Origin: CAZKUN01 sp964555935
GTDB lineage: Bacteria; Armatimonadota; Zipacnadia; Zipacnadales; VGFC01
Assembly (NCBI GenBank): GCA_964555935.1
Contig: CAZKUN010000155.1
Location: 1 to 22,188, forward strand
Reading direction: 5' to 3'
DNA: 22,188 nt
Shown here: piece after piece, positions 8,023 through 15,105 of the stretch
Layout: each line of letters opens with the position of its first letter
How positions within the stretch are numbered: the first letter of the stretch is position 1
Translations under genes and position numbers: made by a program
The notes under the pieces: generated by a model
Databases searched by the model: none
Told to the model about the DNA's origin: nothing
What the model saw: only the letters and a program-made list of their open reading frames with translations

Positions 8023-8478
8023 ATGTCGAAGGTAACGCATGTTGGACTGATCGTGGCCGTGATGCTGATGGTGATGTGGGTTGGTCCGGCGACCGCGGAT
8101 GACGTTGATGCGACGGGGCTTGAGGTTCTGACACCGGAGGAGATGGAGAGCGTTCAAGGGGGCGGGTATGCCTGCAATAGTGCGCTGACGGACTGCACGG
8201 AGCAGCTGGGGATGGGATGCCACGATACCGGAGAACAGTGCGTCTGGATCTGCATGACCGCCCAGTACAAGGTCTGCATCTCAGGGACGGGGAGCTGCAC
8301 CAACGCCATGTCTGGGACCTGTTGCGCTAAGAAGTACTGTTCATACTGGGACGGCCAATGCACCGATCCCGAGAAGTATGCCTGCCAGACCGGCAGGGGC
8401 TGCACAAGCCCAGCGCCGTGCTCAGAGGGCTGGATCGGCTGTGGCTTCATGCAGACGGGGACCTGTCCGCAGAGCTGA
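8023..8478 (+). CDS. Small secreted Cys-rich protein with Sec signal and double-glycine leader motif
   Basis: 151 residues. The start is firm: GAGGAGGG ends 7 bases before the ATG. Residues 1-25 form a Sec-type signal peptide with a long hydrophobic core (VGLIVAVMLMVMWVG) and an ATA cleavage site. Next come about ten spacer residues and LEVLTPEEMESVQGGG (33-48), which closely matches the double-glycine leader pattern (L[ST]xEE[ML]xx[VI]xGG) cut by C39 peptidases. The remaining 103 residues hold 16 cysteines (51, 58, 66, 73, 77, 85, 92, 100, 101, 106, 113, 121, 127, 133, 140, 148). This even number in a short exported protein suggests extensive disulfide bonding. Many Gly, Ser and Thr residues and few charged ones are present. 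It is first in a unit whose third gene encodes a C39-like domain. I recognise no named family. It could be a secreted peptide or bacteriocin-like precursor, or a structural cell-surface protein. Confidence 0.85.
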   Translation: MSKVTHVGLIVAVMLMVMWVGPATADDVDATGLEVLTPEEMESVQGGGYACNSALTDCTEQLGMGCHDTGEQCVWICMTAQYKVCISGTGSCTNAMSGTCCAKKYCSYWDGQCTDPEKYACQTGRGCTSPAPCSEGWIGCGFMQTGTCPQS

Positions 8479-8490
8479 GATGGTTAGCTG

Positions 8491-8602
8491 CCGGCGAGCG
8501 CCGGTCCTACGCGATGGGATCTCTCCGCCCGCGCGTGGCCGCCGCCGCTGCTCTTCTTGCAGAAGGTGTGGCGCACAAGATACGCCGCCGGAGGCTGGCG
8601 GC
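8491..8602 (+). other. Intercistronic hairpins between the Cys-rich gene and the LolA-like gene
   Basis: The 141-base spacer contains CCGGCG-AG-CGCCGG (8491-8504) and GCCGCC-GGAGGCT-GGCGGC (8584-8602). Neither has a T-tract, so they are not classical terminators. They could stabilise the 3' end of the first message or attenuate read-through, giving more of the small protein than of the downstream genes. The role is inference. Confidence 0.4.
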
Positions 8603-8619
8603 TGAGGGGATATGCAAAC

Positions 8620-9715
8620 ATGCCGCGCAGAGCTTGTGGAATGGTGTGGTGCGTCGGGATGTTGGTTGCACATACCGTCATCCCCGCGTCGGCTCAGGGG
8701 GGGCGGGGAGGTCGGGCCGATTGAGACCGTGCTTCGAGGGCTTGAGGCCCGGCAGGAGCCGCGGCCATTCGCTGGCCGGGCGCTCTTCGCGCGCCAGACG
8801 AACATTGAACTCGAGGAGAAGCTCCGTAGCTGGGAGCCGTTTAGCAATGAAGAGCCCATGCTGGACGTTGGCCTGACCGAGTTCAAGGTGCGTGACGGGT
8901 ACTGGTGCCAGGAATCGCGGCAAGTCGTGAATTCGGGACTCAACCCCCTGGGCTTAGGGCCTATCGTTACCGGCCCAGGGATGAGACTGCCGCTGAGACT
9001 CGACGATCTCTATCGGCTTGATGCGTCCGACGGTGAGCGCGTCTACCACTACGACCGGGTGATGAATACGCTGACGGTCAGCACGGCCTCGGCGGACAGC
9101 TCAGCCGTCGGACTGACGGGGGCCATCTTCCTGGCCACCGTGTCCGACGCGGCCCTAGGGCTGATGCGGTCGCCAGAGAGAATGCACGTGGAGATCAGGG
9201 GCCAGGAGACGATACAGGGAGTGTCCTGTTACGTGCTGCTCGCCGTCGGCAAGCACGCCGATCCGAAGGGGTACCTCAAGCTCTGGGTGGCGCCGAGCCG
9301 GGATTTCGGGGTCACGCGACTTGAGCACGTCGAGACCGACCGTGACGGCGAGGCAACCACGTGCGACATAACCCGCAACATGGGTTGGATGCAGGAGGCG
9401 GCGACCGGCCTGTGGATCCCTCAGGTCTCGCAGATGGACTGTTACCGATACGCACGGGCCGGGCTGGGTTGTGACGGTTGGGCCTGGAGCACACTCGACC
9501 GCCTGGATTACGTCTCTTGCGCCGAGGCCGACGTGCAGCCCCCGTGGTTGCCCCCGTTCCCGTTCGATACCAAAGTGGTGAACGGTGACGCGAAGGAGTG
9601 GGCGGAGAACCCCACAGTCGACGTGGCTGGCATCCTGTCTCGGGTGCGGTTCAAGGAGCCGGACCAGTTGGGGGAGGCGGTGAAGGATGCAGACCCAAGC
9701 GAGGTGTACAAGTAG
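8620..9715 (+). CDS. Secreted LolA-like protein of unknown function, frame broken at a G7 run
   Basis: The conserved-looking body is in the frame ending at the TAG 9713-9715. That frame's own first ATG (8612) lies directly against a GAGGGGA ribosome site and gives no signal peptide. The ATG at 8620, 9 bases after the same site, encodes MPRRACGMVWCVGMLVAHTV then IPASAQGG, a clear Sec signal with cleavage after ASA, but it stops at 8722-8724. Removing one G from the G7 run at 8697-8703 joins the two frames as SAQ-GGG-EVGPIETVLRGL. The body (about 330 residues) is soluble. It contains GQETIQGVSCYVLLAVGK and LKLWVAPSRDFGVTRLE, which resemble the lipoprotein-binding LolA/LppX-type sheet (weak recognition). 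It overlaps the next gene by 29 bases. The break may be a sequencing indel, slippage or a true mutation. Function is not assigned. Confidence 0.7.
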
Positions 9716-11114
9716 AGCCACTTGGCCGATGGTGGCGACCGTAGCCCTGATCTGCTCCGGGGTCTTCAGAGGATTCGTGGTTGGGCAGGAAGTGCAGGCC
9801 GATGCTGCCGAAACTGTCGCGCCGCACACGTGCAGTCGGGCGAGTGTACTCGCGATGTCAGACCTGCTTGGCTCCCCCGCGCTCGACCAGGAACGGCAGG
9901 CGTTGGCTCACACGCTCCCAGAAGACGACGCCTCGATGATCCAGGTCCAGGAGGCAGCCCACCGTCTCGGCTTCACCCTCACGGGCGTCGCGGGCACCGT
10001 CGACCAACTGGGTAGCGTACTGGGCCCGAAGATCCTGCATCTGAACGATCCGGCGCACTTCGTCGTGCTGGTGCGGACGGATGACCAGTGGACGCAGATC
10101 ATGGACGGCGGCAGGCTGACTGTGGTAGCGCGGGAGGACTTGGAGGCGCGCTACTCAGGCAAGGCACTGATCTGCGAGCTGCCCGACGGCGAGGGCGGGC
10201 CGAACCTGGAGATGGAATCGTTCCACCATTCGTTCGGCGTGGCGGGTGTGGGCCAGAAGATCGATAAGGCGTTCACGGTGAGGAATGCCGGACAGCAACC
10301 GTTGACCATCGAGAGCAAACAGGGCGGTGGCTGAGGGAGTTGCGAGGCGACCGTCGGTCAGACGGTCCTGCAGCCGGGAGAAGCCACCGACATCACCCTC
10401 ACGTACAAGATCAGCGGATCGGGGCCGGTTGACCAATCGATCACGCTGACGACGAACGACCCCACGACGCCGGTCGCGTATCTGACGCTGCATGGAACGG
10501 TGCCGCATGATCTCCAAGTGCGGCCGGATCGATTGTTCGCCGCCGTGGATCGCGGCGAGACCGCCGAGCGGGTGATACGGGTCACCGGACCGGAGACGAT
10601 GGATGTGACGACGGCGATGGCCGAGCAAGCGCTGGTCACGCTTGAGGTACAAGCCAGCGAGGCGCAACAGGAAGGCATGAGGGCGTGGGAGATCGCGCTG
10701 GCGTTGGCGCCGGATCTGCCGGTCGGGCAGCACTCGGATCAGGTGCGCATCATGACCACCCACCCCGAACGCCCGCTCATCAGCGTGCCGATCAGCATCG
10801 AGGTGAGGTCGGCCCTCGCGATCACCCCGAGCAGCGCGTTCATGGGCTTCGTCGACACGGGGGACTCGAAGGCGGTCGTGCTGAAGATCCGCCCGCGCTC
10901 GGGCGCGGCGTTTGAGATCATGAACGCCGAGGTGGACGACGAGGCCGTCACGACGGAGACCAGGCGCGTCGGCGATTCGGCGTGGGAGGTCAGGATCACC
11001 TGCCGACCGGCGGAAGCGGGGATCATCGATACGAAGCTCGTCATCACCACCGACATCGAGGGTGAGGAGCGGGTTGAAGTGGATGTGTACGCGGATGCGC
11101 GGCCGGCGGAGTAG
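9687..11114 (+). CDS. Exported C39-peptidase-like/DUF1573 protein with in-frame TGA (candidate selenocysteine)
   Basis: The start ATG 9687 lies inside the upstream gene, with GGGGAGG about 10 bases before it, so translation is probably coupled. The protein has a signal peptide (about 14-34). Residues 47-165 resemble the C39 bacteriocin-processing peptidase fold: Cys49 (HTCSRASVLAMSDLLG), SMIQVQEAAHRLGF, His124 in AHFVVLV and Asp140 in MDGG. The oxyanion Gln usually 6 residues before the Cys is absent. DUF1573 begins near 178 (FHHSFGVAGVGQKIDKAFTVRNAGQQPLTI). At codon 216 there is a TGA (10332-10334), then GSCEATVGQTVLQPGE and ITLTTNDPTTPVAYLTLHGTV, the normal rest of the domain in the same frame. 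A further 200 residues follow to the TAG at 11112-11114. The TGA occupies the region where DUF1573 carries its SCGCT cysteines. Selenocysteine is plausible (see the hairpin entry); error or nonsense mutation is not excluded. If read through, 475 residues. Confidence 0.8.
10332..10367 (+). promoter_or_regulatory. Candidate bacterial SECIS element: in-frame TGA plus hairpin
   Basis: The TGA (10332-10334) is followed after 14 bases by GACCGTC-GGTCA-GACGGTC (10349-10367), a perfect 7-bp stem with a 5-base loop. The loop starts 21 bases after the TGA and begins with GG. Known bacterial SECIS elements place an apical loop of about 3-14 nt some 16-37 nt after the UGA, with a G among its first two bases. 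The E. coli fdhF loop also contains GGUC. The geometry therefore fits, but GC-rich DNA makes hairpins easily. Confidence 0.5.
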
Positions 11115-11165
11115 ACGCACGCTGTCCCCCTCCATCGATTCAGATTCGTGGGGGTGATTGATCCT

Positions 11166-11226
11166 GTATGGAGTGGGAACTCGAGATCAGGACATGCGGC
11201 ATGATCTCGAGTTCCCCTGTACATAC
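11166..11226 (+). terminator. Long inverted repeat after the C39/DUF1573 gene
   Basis: GGGAACTCGAGATCA (11175-11189) is exactly complementary to TGATCTCGAGTTCCC (11202-11216) across a 12-base loop. An outer GTATG/CATAC pair lies at 11166-11170 and 11222-11226. There is no T-tract, so intrinsic termination is uncertain; it could be a terminator, a protein-binding palindrome or a small mobile repeat. It lies 52 bases after the stop and before the murC promoter candidate. A weaker CCCCC...GGGGG hairpin sits just upstream at about 11127-11155. Confidence 0.5.
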
Positions 11227-11292
11227 TAGTCGCCAACTCCCCCGCGTTTGTCCCAACTATTTGCCTACGACCCCTATACGGCCCGTTCGCGC

Positions 11293-11322
11293 TTGCCAAA
11301 CCAGAGCGCGAGGGTGTACAAT
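11293..11322 (+). promoter_or_regulatory. Sigma70-like promoter for the murC-ftsQ-ftsA run
   Basis: TTGCCA (11293-11298) and TACAAT (11317-11322), 18 bases apart, lie about 67 bases before the murC ATG in a region without genes (11115-11388). The -10 context TGTACAAT is shared with the promoter candidate at 7925-7955. Confidence 0.5.
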
Positions 11323-11388
11323 TCCGGCTGTTAGGGCGGCTCTACAATTCATCGCGACACGCTCCGCCCAATTGCACTGGTGGAGTAC

Positions 11389-12765
11389 ATGCTACAGTCT
11401 TCAGACGGGCCGATCCACTTCATGGCGATTGGCGGCGCGGGCATGAGCCCGCTCGCCGAGATTCTGCTGGCGCGAGGCTTTCGGGTCTCCGGCAGCGACA
11501 TCCGCCAGTCCGACATCACCGACCGACTCATCCAGCACGGAGCGCGCGTAGTCACCGGCCCGCACAACGCTGCGTCGATCCATGACGCCACGACGCTGGT
11601 CCGCAGCACCGCCATCCGCGACGACAACCCCGAGCTGGTCGCCGGGCGGGAAAAGGGCCTGCGGATCATGCACCGCTCAGAGCTTCTCGGCGAGCTACTC
11701 GCGGAGGGAGTCCCGGTCGCGGTCGCGGGCACCCACGGAAAGACCACCACAAGCAGCATGATCGCCGTGATGCTCGTTCACGCGGGCCTCGATCCGACGG
11801 CCATCGTCGGCGGCGAAGTGCGAGACCTGGGTGGGCACCACCGCGTCGGCGGCGACCTGTACGTGCTGGAGGCGTGCGAGAGCGACCGCTCGTTCCTGAA
11901 CTATCCGGGCTGCAACCAGGTCATCACCAATCTAGAACCCGACCATCTCGACCAGCATGGCACCTTCGAGCGCGTCATCGAGATCTTCGGGCATTTTGTG
12001 GCGCTCGGCCGGCTCGATGGATTCTTGGTCTACTGCGCCGATTCGCCCGAACTAGTTGAGCTGTCGAAGCAGGCCCCAGGCAAGCGGATCGCGTATGGTA
12101 TGGCAGAGACCGCCGCCTATCGCGTCAGCGACGTGACCACGAGCTTGCGCGGCTGCGCGTTTACGGTCCGGTGCCCTTGTGGCGCCGAACGCCGCGTCGA
12201 GCTGAAGGTGCCTGGCGAACACAACGCCCTCAACGCGACATCAGCGTTCGCGGTGGCGATGGAACTCGGGGTCGATCCCGAGACGGCCATCGAGGGGCTG
12301 GCGAAGTTCACGGGCGTGGGCCGACGGTTCGACATCCTCTACGACGACGGCGAGAAGCTTGTCGTGGACGATTACGCTCACCATCCGACGGAGATCCGAG
12401 CGACCCTCCGGGCGGCGCAAGCCGGCTGGGACGGCAAGGTCATCGCGATCTTCCAGCCGCACCTGTATAGCCGGACGAAACTGCTATTCGATGATTTCGC
12501 TCATGCCTTCGGCGATGCCGACGAGGTGATCATTACCGACATATACGCCGCGCGCGAGGACCTCGACCCAACGATCACCGGGGCGATGCTCCACGCGGCG
12601 ATCGCGGAAGTCGAGGCGGACAAGCCGGCGCTCTTTCTGCCCGCCAAGGAGAGAATCGTCGCTCATCTGCTGGCAACTCTGTCGCCCGGTGACATGGCGA
12701 TATGTATCGGCGCCGGGGACATTGTTGGCGTTGGCGAGCAGGTAGCCGCGGCGCTTGATGCATGA
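11389..12765 (+). CDS. murC: UDP-N-acetylmuramate--L-alanine ligase
   Basis: MurC is the cytosolic ATP-dependent ligase that adds L-Ala to UDP-MurNAc in peptidoglycan precursor synthesis. From ATG 11389 it has 458 residues, the usual length. A GTG at 11380 is in frame, but GGTGGAG just before the ATG favours the latter. Motifs: Rossmann-type GGAGMSPLAEILL near the N-terminus, Mur ligase P-loop GTHGKTTTSSM (about 114-124), EACESDRSFL, TNLEPDHLDQHG, FTGVGRRFDIL, DDYAHHPTEI, FQPHLYSRTKLLFDDFA and IYAAREDLDPTITG. All are typical of MurC rather than MurD/E/F. It heads a murC-ftsQ-ftsA run; murB and ddl, which often lie between murC and ftsQ, are absent here. Confidence 0.97.
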   Translation: MLQSSDGPIHFMAIGGAGMSPLAEILLARGFRVSGSDIRQSDITDRLIQHGARVVTGPHNAASIHDATTLVRSTAIRDDNPELVAGREKGLRIMHRSELLGELLAEGVPVAVAGTHGKTTTSSMIAVMLVHAGLDPTAIVGGEVRDLGGHHRVGGDLYVLEACESDRSFLNYPGCNQVITNLEPDHLDQHGTFERVIEIFGHFVALGRLDGFLVYCADSPELVELSKQAPGKRIAYGMAETAAYRVSDVTTSLRGCAFTVRCPCGAERRVELKVPGEHNALNATSAFAVAMELGVDPETAIEGLAKFTGVGRRFDILYDDGEKLVVDDYAHHPTEIRATLRAAQAGWDGKVIAIFQPHLYSRTKLLFDDFAHAFGDADEVIITDIYAAREDLDPTITGAMLHAAIAEVEADKPALFLPAKERIVAHLLATLSPGDMAICIGAGDIVGVGEQVAAALDA

Positions 12766-12846
12766 GGTAGTCGCACCCGTTGGGGCACTGTTCACGGCAC
12801 GCTCGGGGTTGACGCTCCGAGCACTCGCAGCACGGGGGGAAGTCCA

Positions 12847-13650
12847 GTGAGATCAGACACCGTGTCCTGGGAACGCACCCGTAGGCGCGACTTGAGACGG
12901 CGCAAACGCCAGGCATTCGGCATTGTCCTCGCAACGTCGGTGGCCGTGGGGCTGCTGCTGGGCGCTGGGCAGGCCTGGCTTCGACTCGAACGCGTTACGG
13001 TGAGGTCGTCTGACGTCGCTCTGGCCGAGGAAGTCAGCGAGTTGATCCGCGTCCCCGAGGGCGCGAACCTGCTCACCACGGACCTGATGCAGTTCGTCGA
13101 ACAGGCGCAGCAATGCCCTCGCGTCGGTGAAGTCGACGTGGATCGCAAACTGCCCGATCGGCTGGAGTTGACGCTTCACCCGCGCAAACCGATCATGGGA
13201 TTGCACCATGGCGGAGAGTACTTGCTCGTGGACGCGGAAGGGGTCTGTCTTGCCTGGGCGAAGGACCCTGGGCAGGGCGTTCTGCGCATCGATACTCTCC
13301 CTGATGACGCCGAGCTGGGCGACGCGTCGGACGTGGGCGGACAGTTCTCCGGGAAGTGGTTCCGCCACTCCCGGGCCCTATCGCTGTCGCTGGAGGACGC
13401 CGCTGACCTGGGGCCGTGGGTGCTGGACGGTGCCGTCGCCCCGGAGCTATCAGTCATATCCGCCAGCGGCGCCCGCGGGGTCGTCGGGACGCAGGGCGAC
13501 ATCGCGCGGCGGGCGAAGCTGTTTGCCGAGCTTCTGAGGGACTTAGAGAAGCGCGGCGAGCGGGTCCGGAAGATGGAGTTGCGTACCGAAGACCCAGTCT
13601 GGTGGTCGCTCGACAAGGTCGCCGATGGAGCGGCTGGTCGCCGGACTTGA
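12847..13650 (+). CDS. ftsQ: Cell-division protein FtsQ/DivIB (POTRA)
   Basis: FtsQ is a single-pass membrane protein of the divisome. The start is GTG 12847 with a GGGGGGAAG ribosome site. A strongly basic cytoplasmic N-terminus (RTRRRDLRRRKRQ) is followed by one membrane segment (about 24-43). Next comes a POTRA domain (47-115: LERVTVRSSDVALAEEVSELI, VPEGANLLTTDL, CPRVGEVDVDRKLPDRLELTL) and a weaker beta domain. The length of 267 residues is normal. It sits 81 bases after murC and 66 bases before ftsA, as in many division clusters. Sequence is diverged beyond the POTRA domain, so the call rests on topology, POTRA and context together. Confidence 0.88.
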   Translation: MRSDTVSWERTRRRDLRRRKRQAFGIVLATSVAVGLLLGAGQAWLRLERVTVRSSDVALAEEVSELIRVPEGANLLTTDLMQFVEQAQQCPRVGEVDVDRKLPDRLELTLHPRKPIMGLHHGGEYLLVDAEGVCLAWAKDPGQGVLRIDTLPDDAELGDASDVGGQFSGKWFRHSRALSLSLEDAADLGPWVLDGAVAPELSVISASGARGVVGTQGDIARRAKLFAELLRDLEKRGERVRKMELRTEDPVWWSLDKVADGAAGRRT

Positions 13651-13716
13651 CACGCGTAGCGGACGCGACGACGCCGTCGCCCCGCGCATTGTTGCCGCAC
13701 GTTTGGAGTTGACCGT

Positions 13717-14979
13717 TTGGCTGAGCGCAGACTAGTGGCCGGCATCGATGTGGGCACCACGAAGGTGTGCACGCTTGTTGCTGCCGTTGAGGCCGAGAGC
13801 GCGTTGGAGATCACGGGAATCGGCATGAGCCGGTCGCGCGGTCTCAAACGCGGTGTCGTGGTGGATCGGGAGGAGACCATCTCGGCTGTGCAGGCATCTG
13901 TCGCCGAGGCCGAACGCATGGCCGGCACGGAGATCACCGAGGCCTACGTCGGCGTTACGGGCGATCACATCAGCTCCACGAACGTCTCCGCCCGCGTGAA
14001 TGTCGCGGTCGGCAACGAGGTCAGCCAAGAAGACGTCGAGCGCGTCCTCCAGTCGGCGCGCGACAGCGTCGTCCTGCCCCCTGAACGAGAGATCATCTAC
14101 GTGGCCGATCGCGGCTACACGCTCGACGGCGTGCGCGACATCGCGCGCCCCATGGCAATGAGCGGCGCGGCGCTCGACGTCGAAGCGCATATCGTCACCG
14201 GCATGGCGAGCGTCATGGCGAACGTCGCTCGGTGCGTTGAGGACGCCGGGATTCGGATCCAGAAGCGCATCCTCGAGCCGATCGCGACAAGCCGGGCCGT
14301 CGTTACCGACGCCGAGAGAGAGCTGGGTGTCGTCCTGATCGACATCGGCGGCGGGACGACTGACATCGCTGTCTTCGCCGACGGACACATTGCCCACACC
14401 TCCTCGATTGCCGTGGCGGGCGACCACGTGACTCGCGACCTCGCGCAGGTCCTCCGGACGAGCCTGGACGAGGCCGAGAGCATCAAACGTAAGTGGGCCG
14501 TGGCAACCCCCGAGCGCGTCAGCGATGAGGAGATGATTCAGGTCGTGCTTGCCGGGTCCAACGCGCGCGAGCGCATCTCGCGCCGGCTCACGGGCGAGGT
14601 CGCCCGTTCGCGCGTTGACGAGGGCCTCGTGATGGTCGTCGAGGACCTCCGCAGGTCATCGGTCTTCCGATCGGTGAATGGTGGCGTCGTGCTGTCGGGC
14701 GGCGGCTCTCAGCTTCCCGGCATGACGCAGGTGGCGAGTGAGATCTTCGGCGGGTTGCCTGTGCGGATCGGTCTGCCGCGCGGCCTGCGCGGGCTGTCCG
14801 AGGCGGTCGCAACGCCGGCTCACGCGACGGCCGTCGGACTGGTGATGTTGGCCGCTGATGAGGGCGCGAGCCTCACGGAACCGGGCGACACGATCGGCGT
14901 CGACTCGGTCATGGATAAGATCACCGAATGGTTCGCGAACCTACGAGCGAAGTTCCCCACGAGAAGAACCTCAGTCTGA
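13717..14979 (+). CDS. ftsA: Cell-division actin-like protein FtsA
   Basis: FtsA is the actin-like ATPase that tethers FtsZ to the inner membrane. The frame starts at a TTG (13717) with GGAG 8 bases upstream; the next residues, AERRLVAGIDVGTTK, are the expected N-terminus, so the TTG start is credible. Seen: phosphate-1 loop GIDVGTTKVCTLV (about 9-21), FtsA-specific SHS2/1C region (GLKRGVVVDREETISAV, YVGVTGDHI), phosphate-2 loop VLIDIGGGTTDIAVF (about 206-220), and adenosine motif VVLSGGGSQLPGM (about 324-336). At the C-terminus is an amphipathic helix, MDKITEWFANLRAKF, matching the membrane-targeting sequence. 420 residues, normal. ftsZ does not follow within the window; an ankyrin protein does. 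Confidence 0.96.
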   Translation: MAERRLVAGIDVGTTKVCTLVAAVEAESALEITGIGMSRSRGLKRGVVVDREETISAVQASVAEAERMAGTEITEAYVGVTGDHISSTNVSARVNVAVGNEVSQEDVERVLQSARDSVVLPPEREIIYVADRGYTLDGVRDIARPMAMSGAALDVEAHIVTGMASVMANVARCVEDAGIRIQKRILEPIATSRAVVTDAERELGVVLIDIGGGTTDIAVFADGHIAHTSSIAVAGDHVTRDLAQVLRTSLDEAESIKRKWAVATPERVSDEEMIQVVLAGSNARERISRRLTGEVARSRVDEGLVMVVEDLRRSSVFRSVNGGVVLSGGGSQLPGMTQVASEIFGGLPVRIGLPRGLRGLSEAVATPAHATAVGLVMLAADEGASLTEPGDTIGVDSVMDKITEWFANLRAKFPTRRTSV

Positions 14980-14983
14980 CGGG
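14956..14983. repeat. 28-bp direct repeat, copy A (3' end of ftsA)
   Basis: The sequence around AGAAGAACCTC...GTCTGA, covering the last ftsA codons and stop, recurs in the same orientation at 17345-17372 with 25 of 28 positions identical. The two copies bracket the ankyrin-repeat gene. Confidence 0.6.
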
Positions 14984-15105
14984 TTGTTGATAGAGACCGG
15001 AAGGCAACGGCGAGGGCCGGGCGGAAGGCCACGAACGTCCGCCCATTCGGCAACTACGCGCGAGAACCATTGTCTGTTGTAGTAGCATCGCGGCCGTGGG
15101 GAGGG

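Noticed and set aside
8358..8876. 172-codon plus frame and 75-codon frame (8378-8605) between the Cys-rich and LolA-like genes
   Set aside because: They start inside the Cys-rich gene, overlap two better-supported genes and look like low-complexity Arg-rich shadows.
10332..10334. TGA read as tryptophan through an alternative genetic code
   Set aside because: murC, ftsQ, ftsA, the ankyrin gene and the Cys-rich gene all end with TGA, and their proteins use TGG for Trp.
10335..11114. A separate gene starting at the ATG near 10500 after the TGA
   Set aside because: It would begin in mid-domain without a ribosome site, and the 55 codons between the TGA and this start are already DUF1573 sequence in the same frame.
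10155..11135. 326-codon minus-strand frame antisense to the C39/DUF1573 gene
   Set aside because: Arg/His-rich shadow with no domain. The plus-strand frame has DUF1573 motifs on both sides of the TGA.
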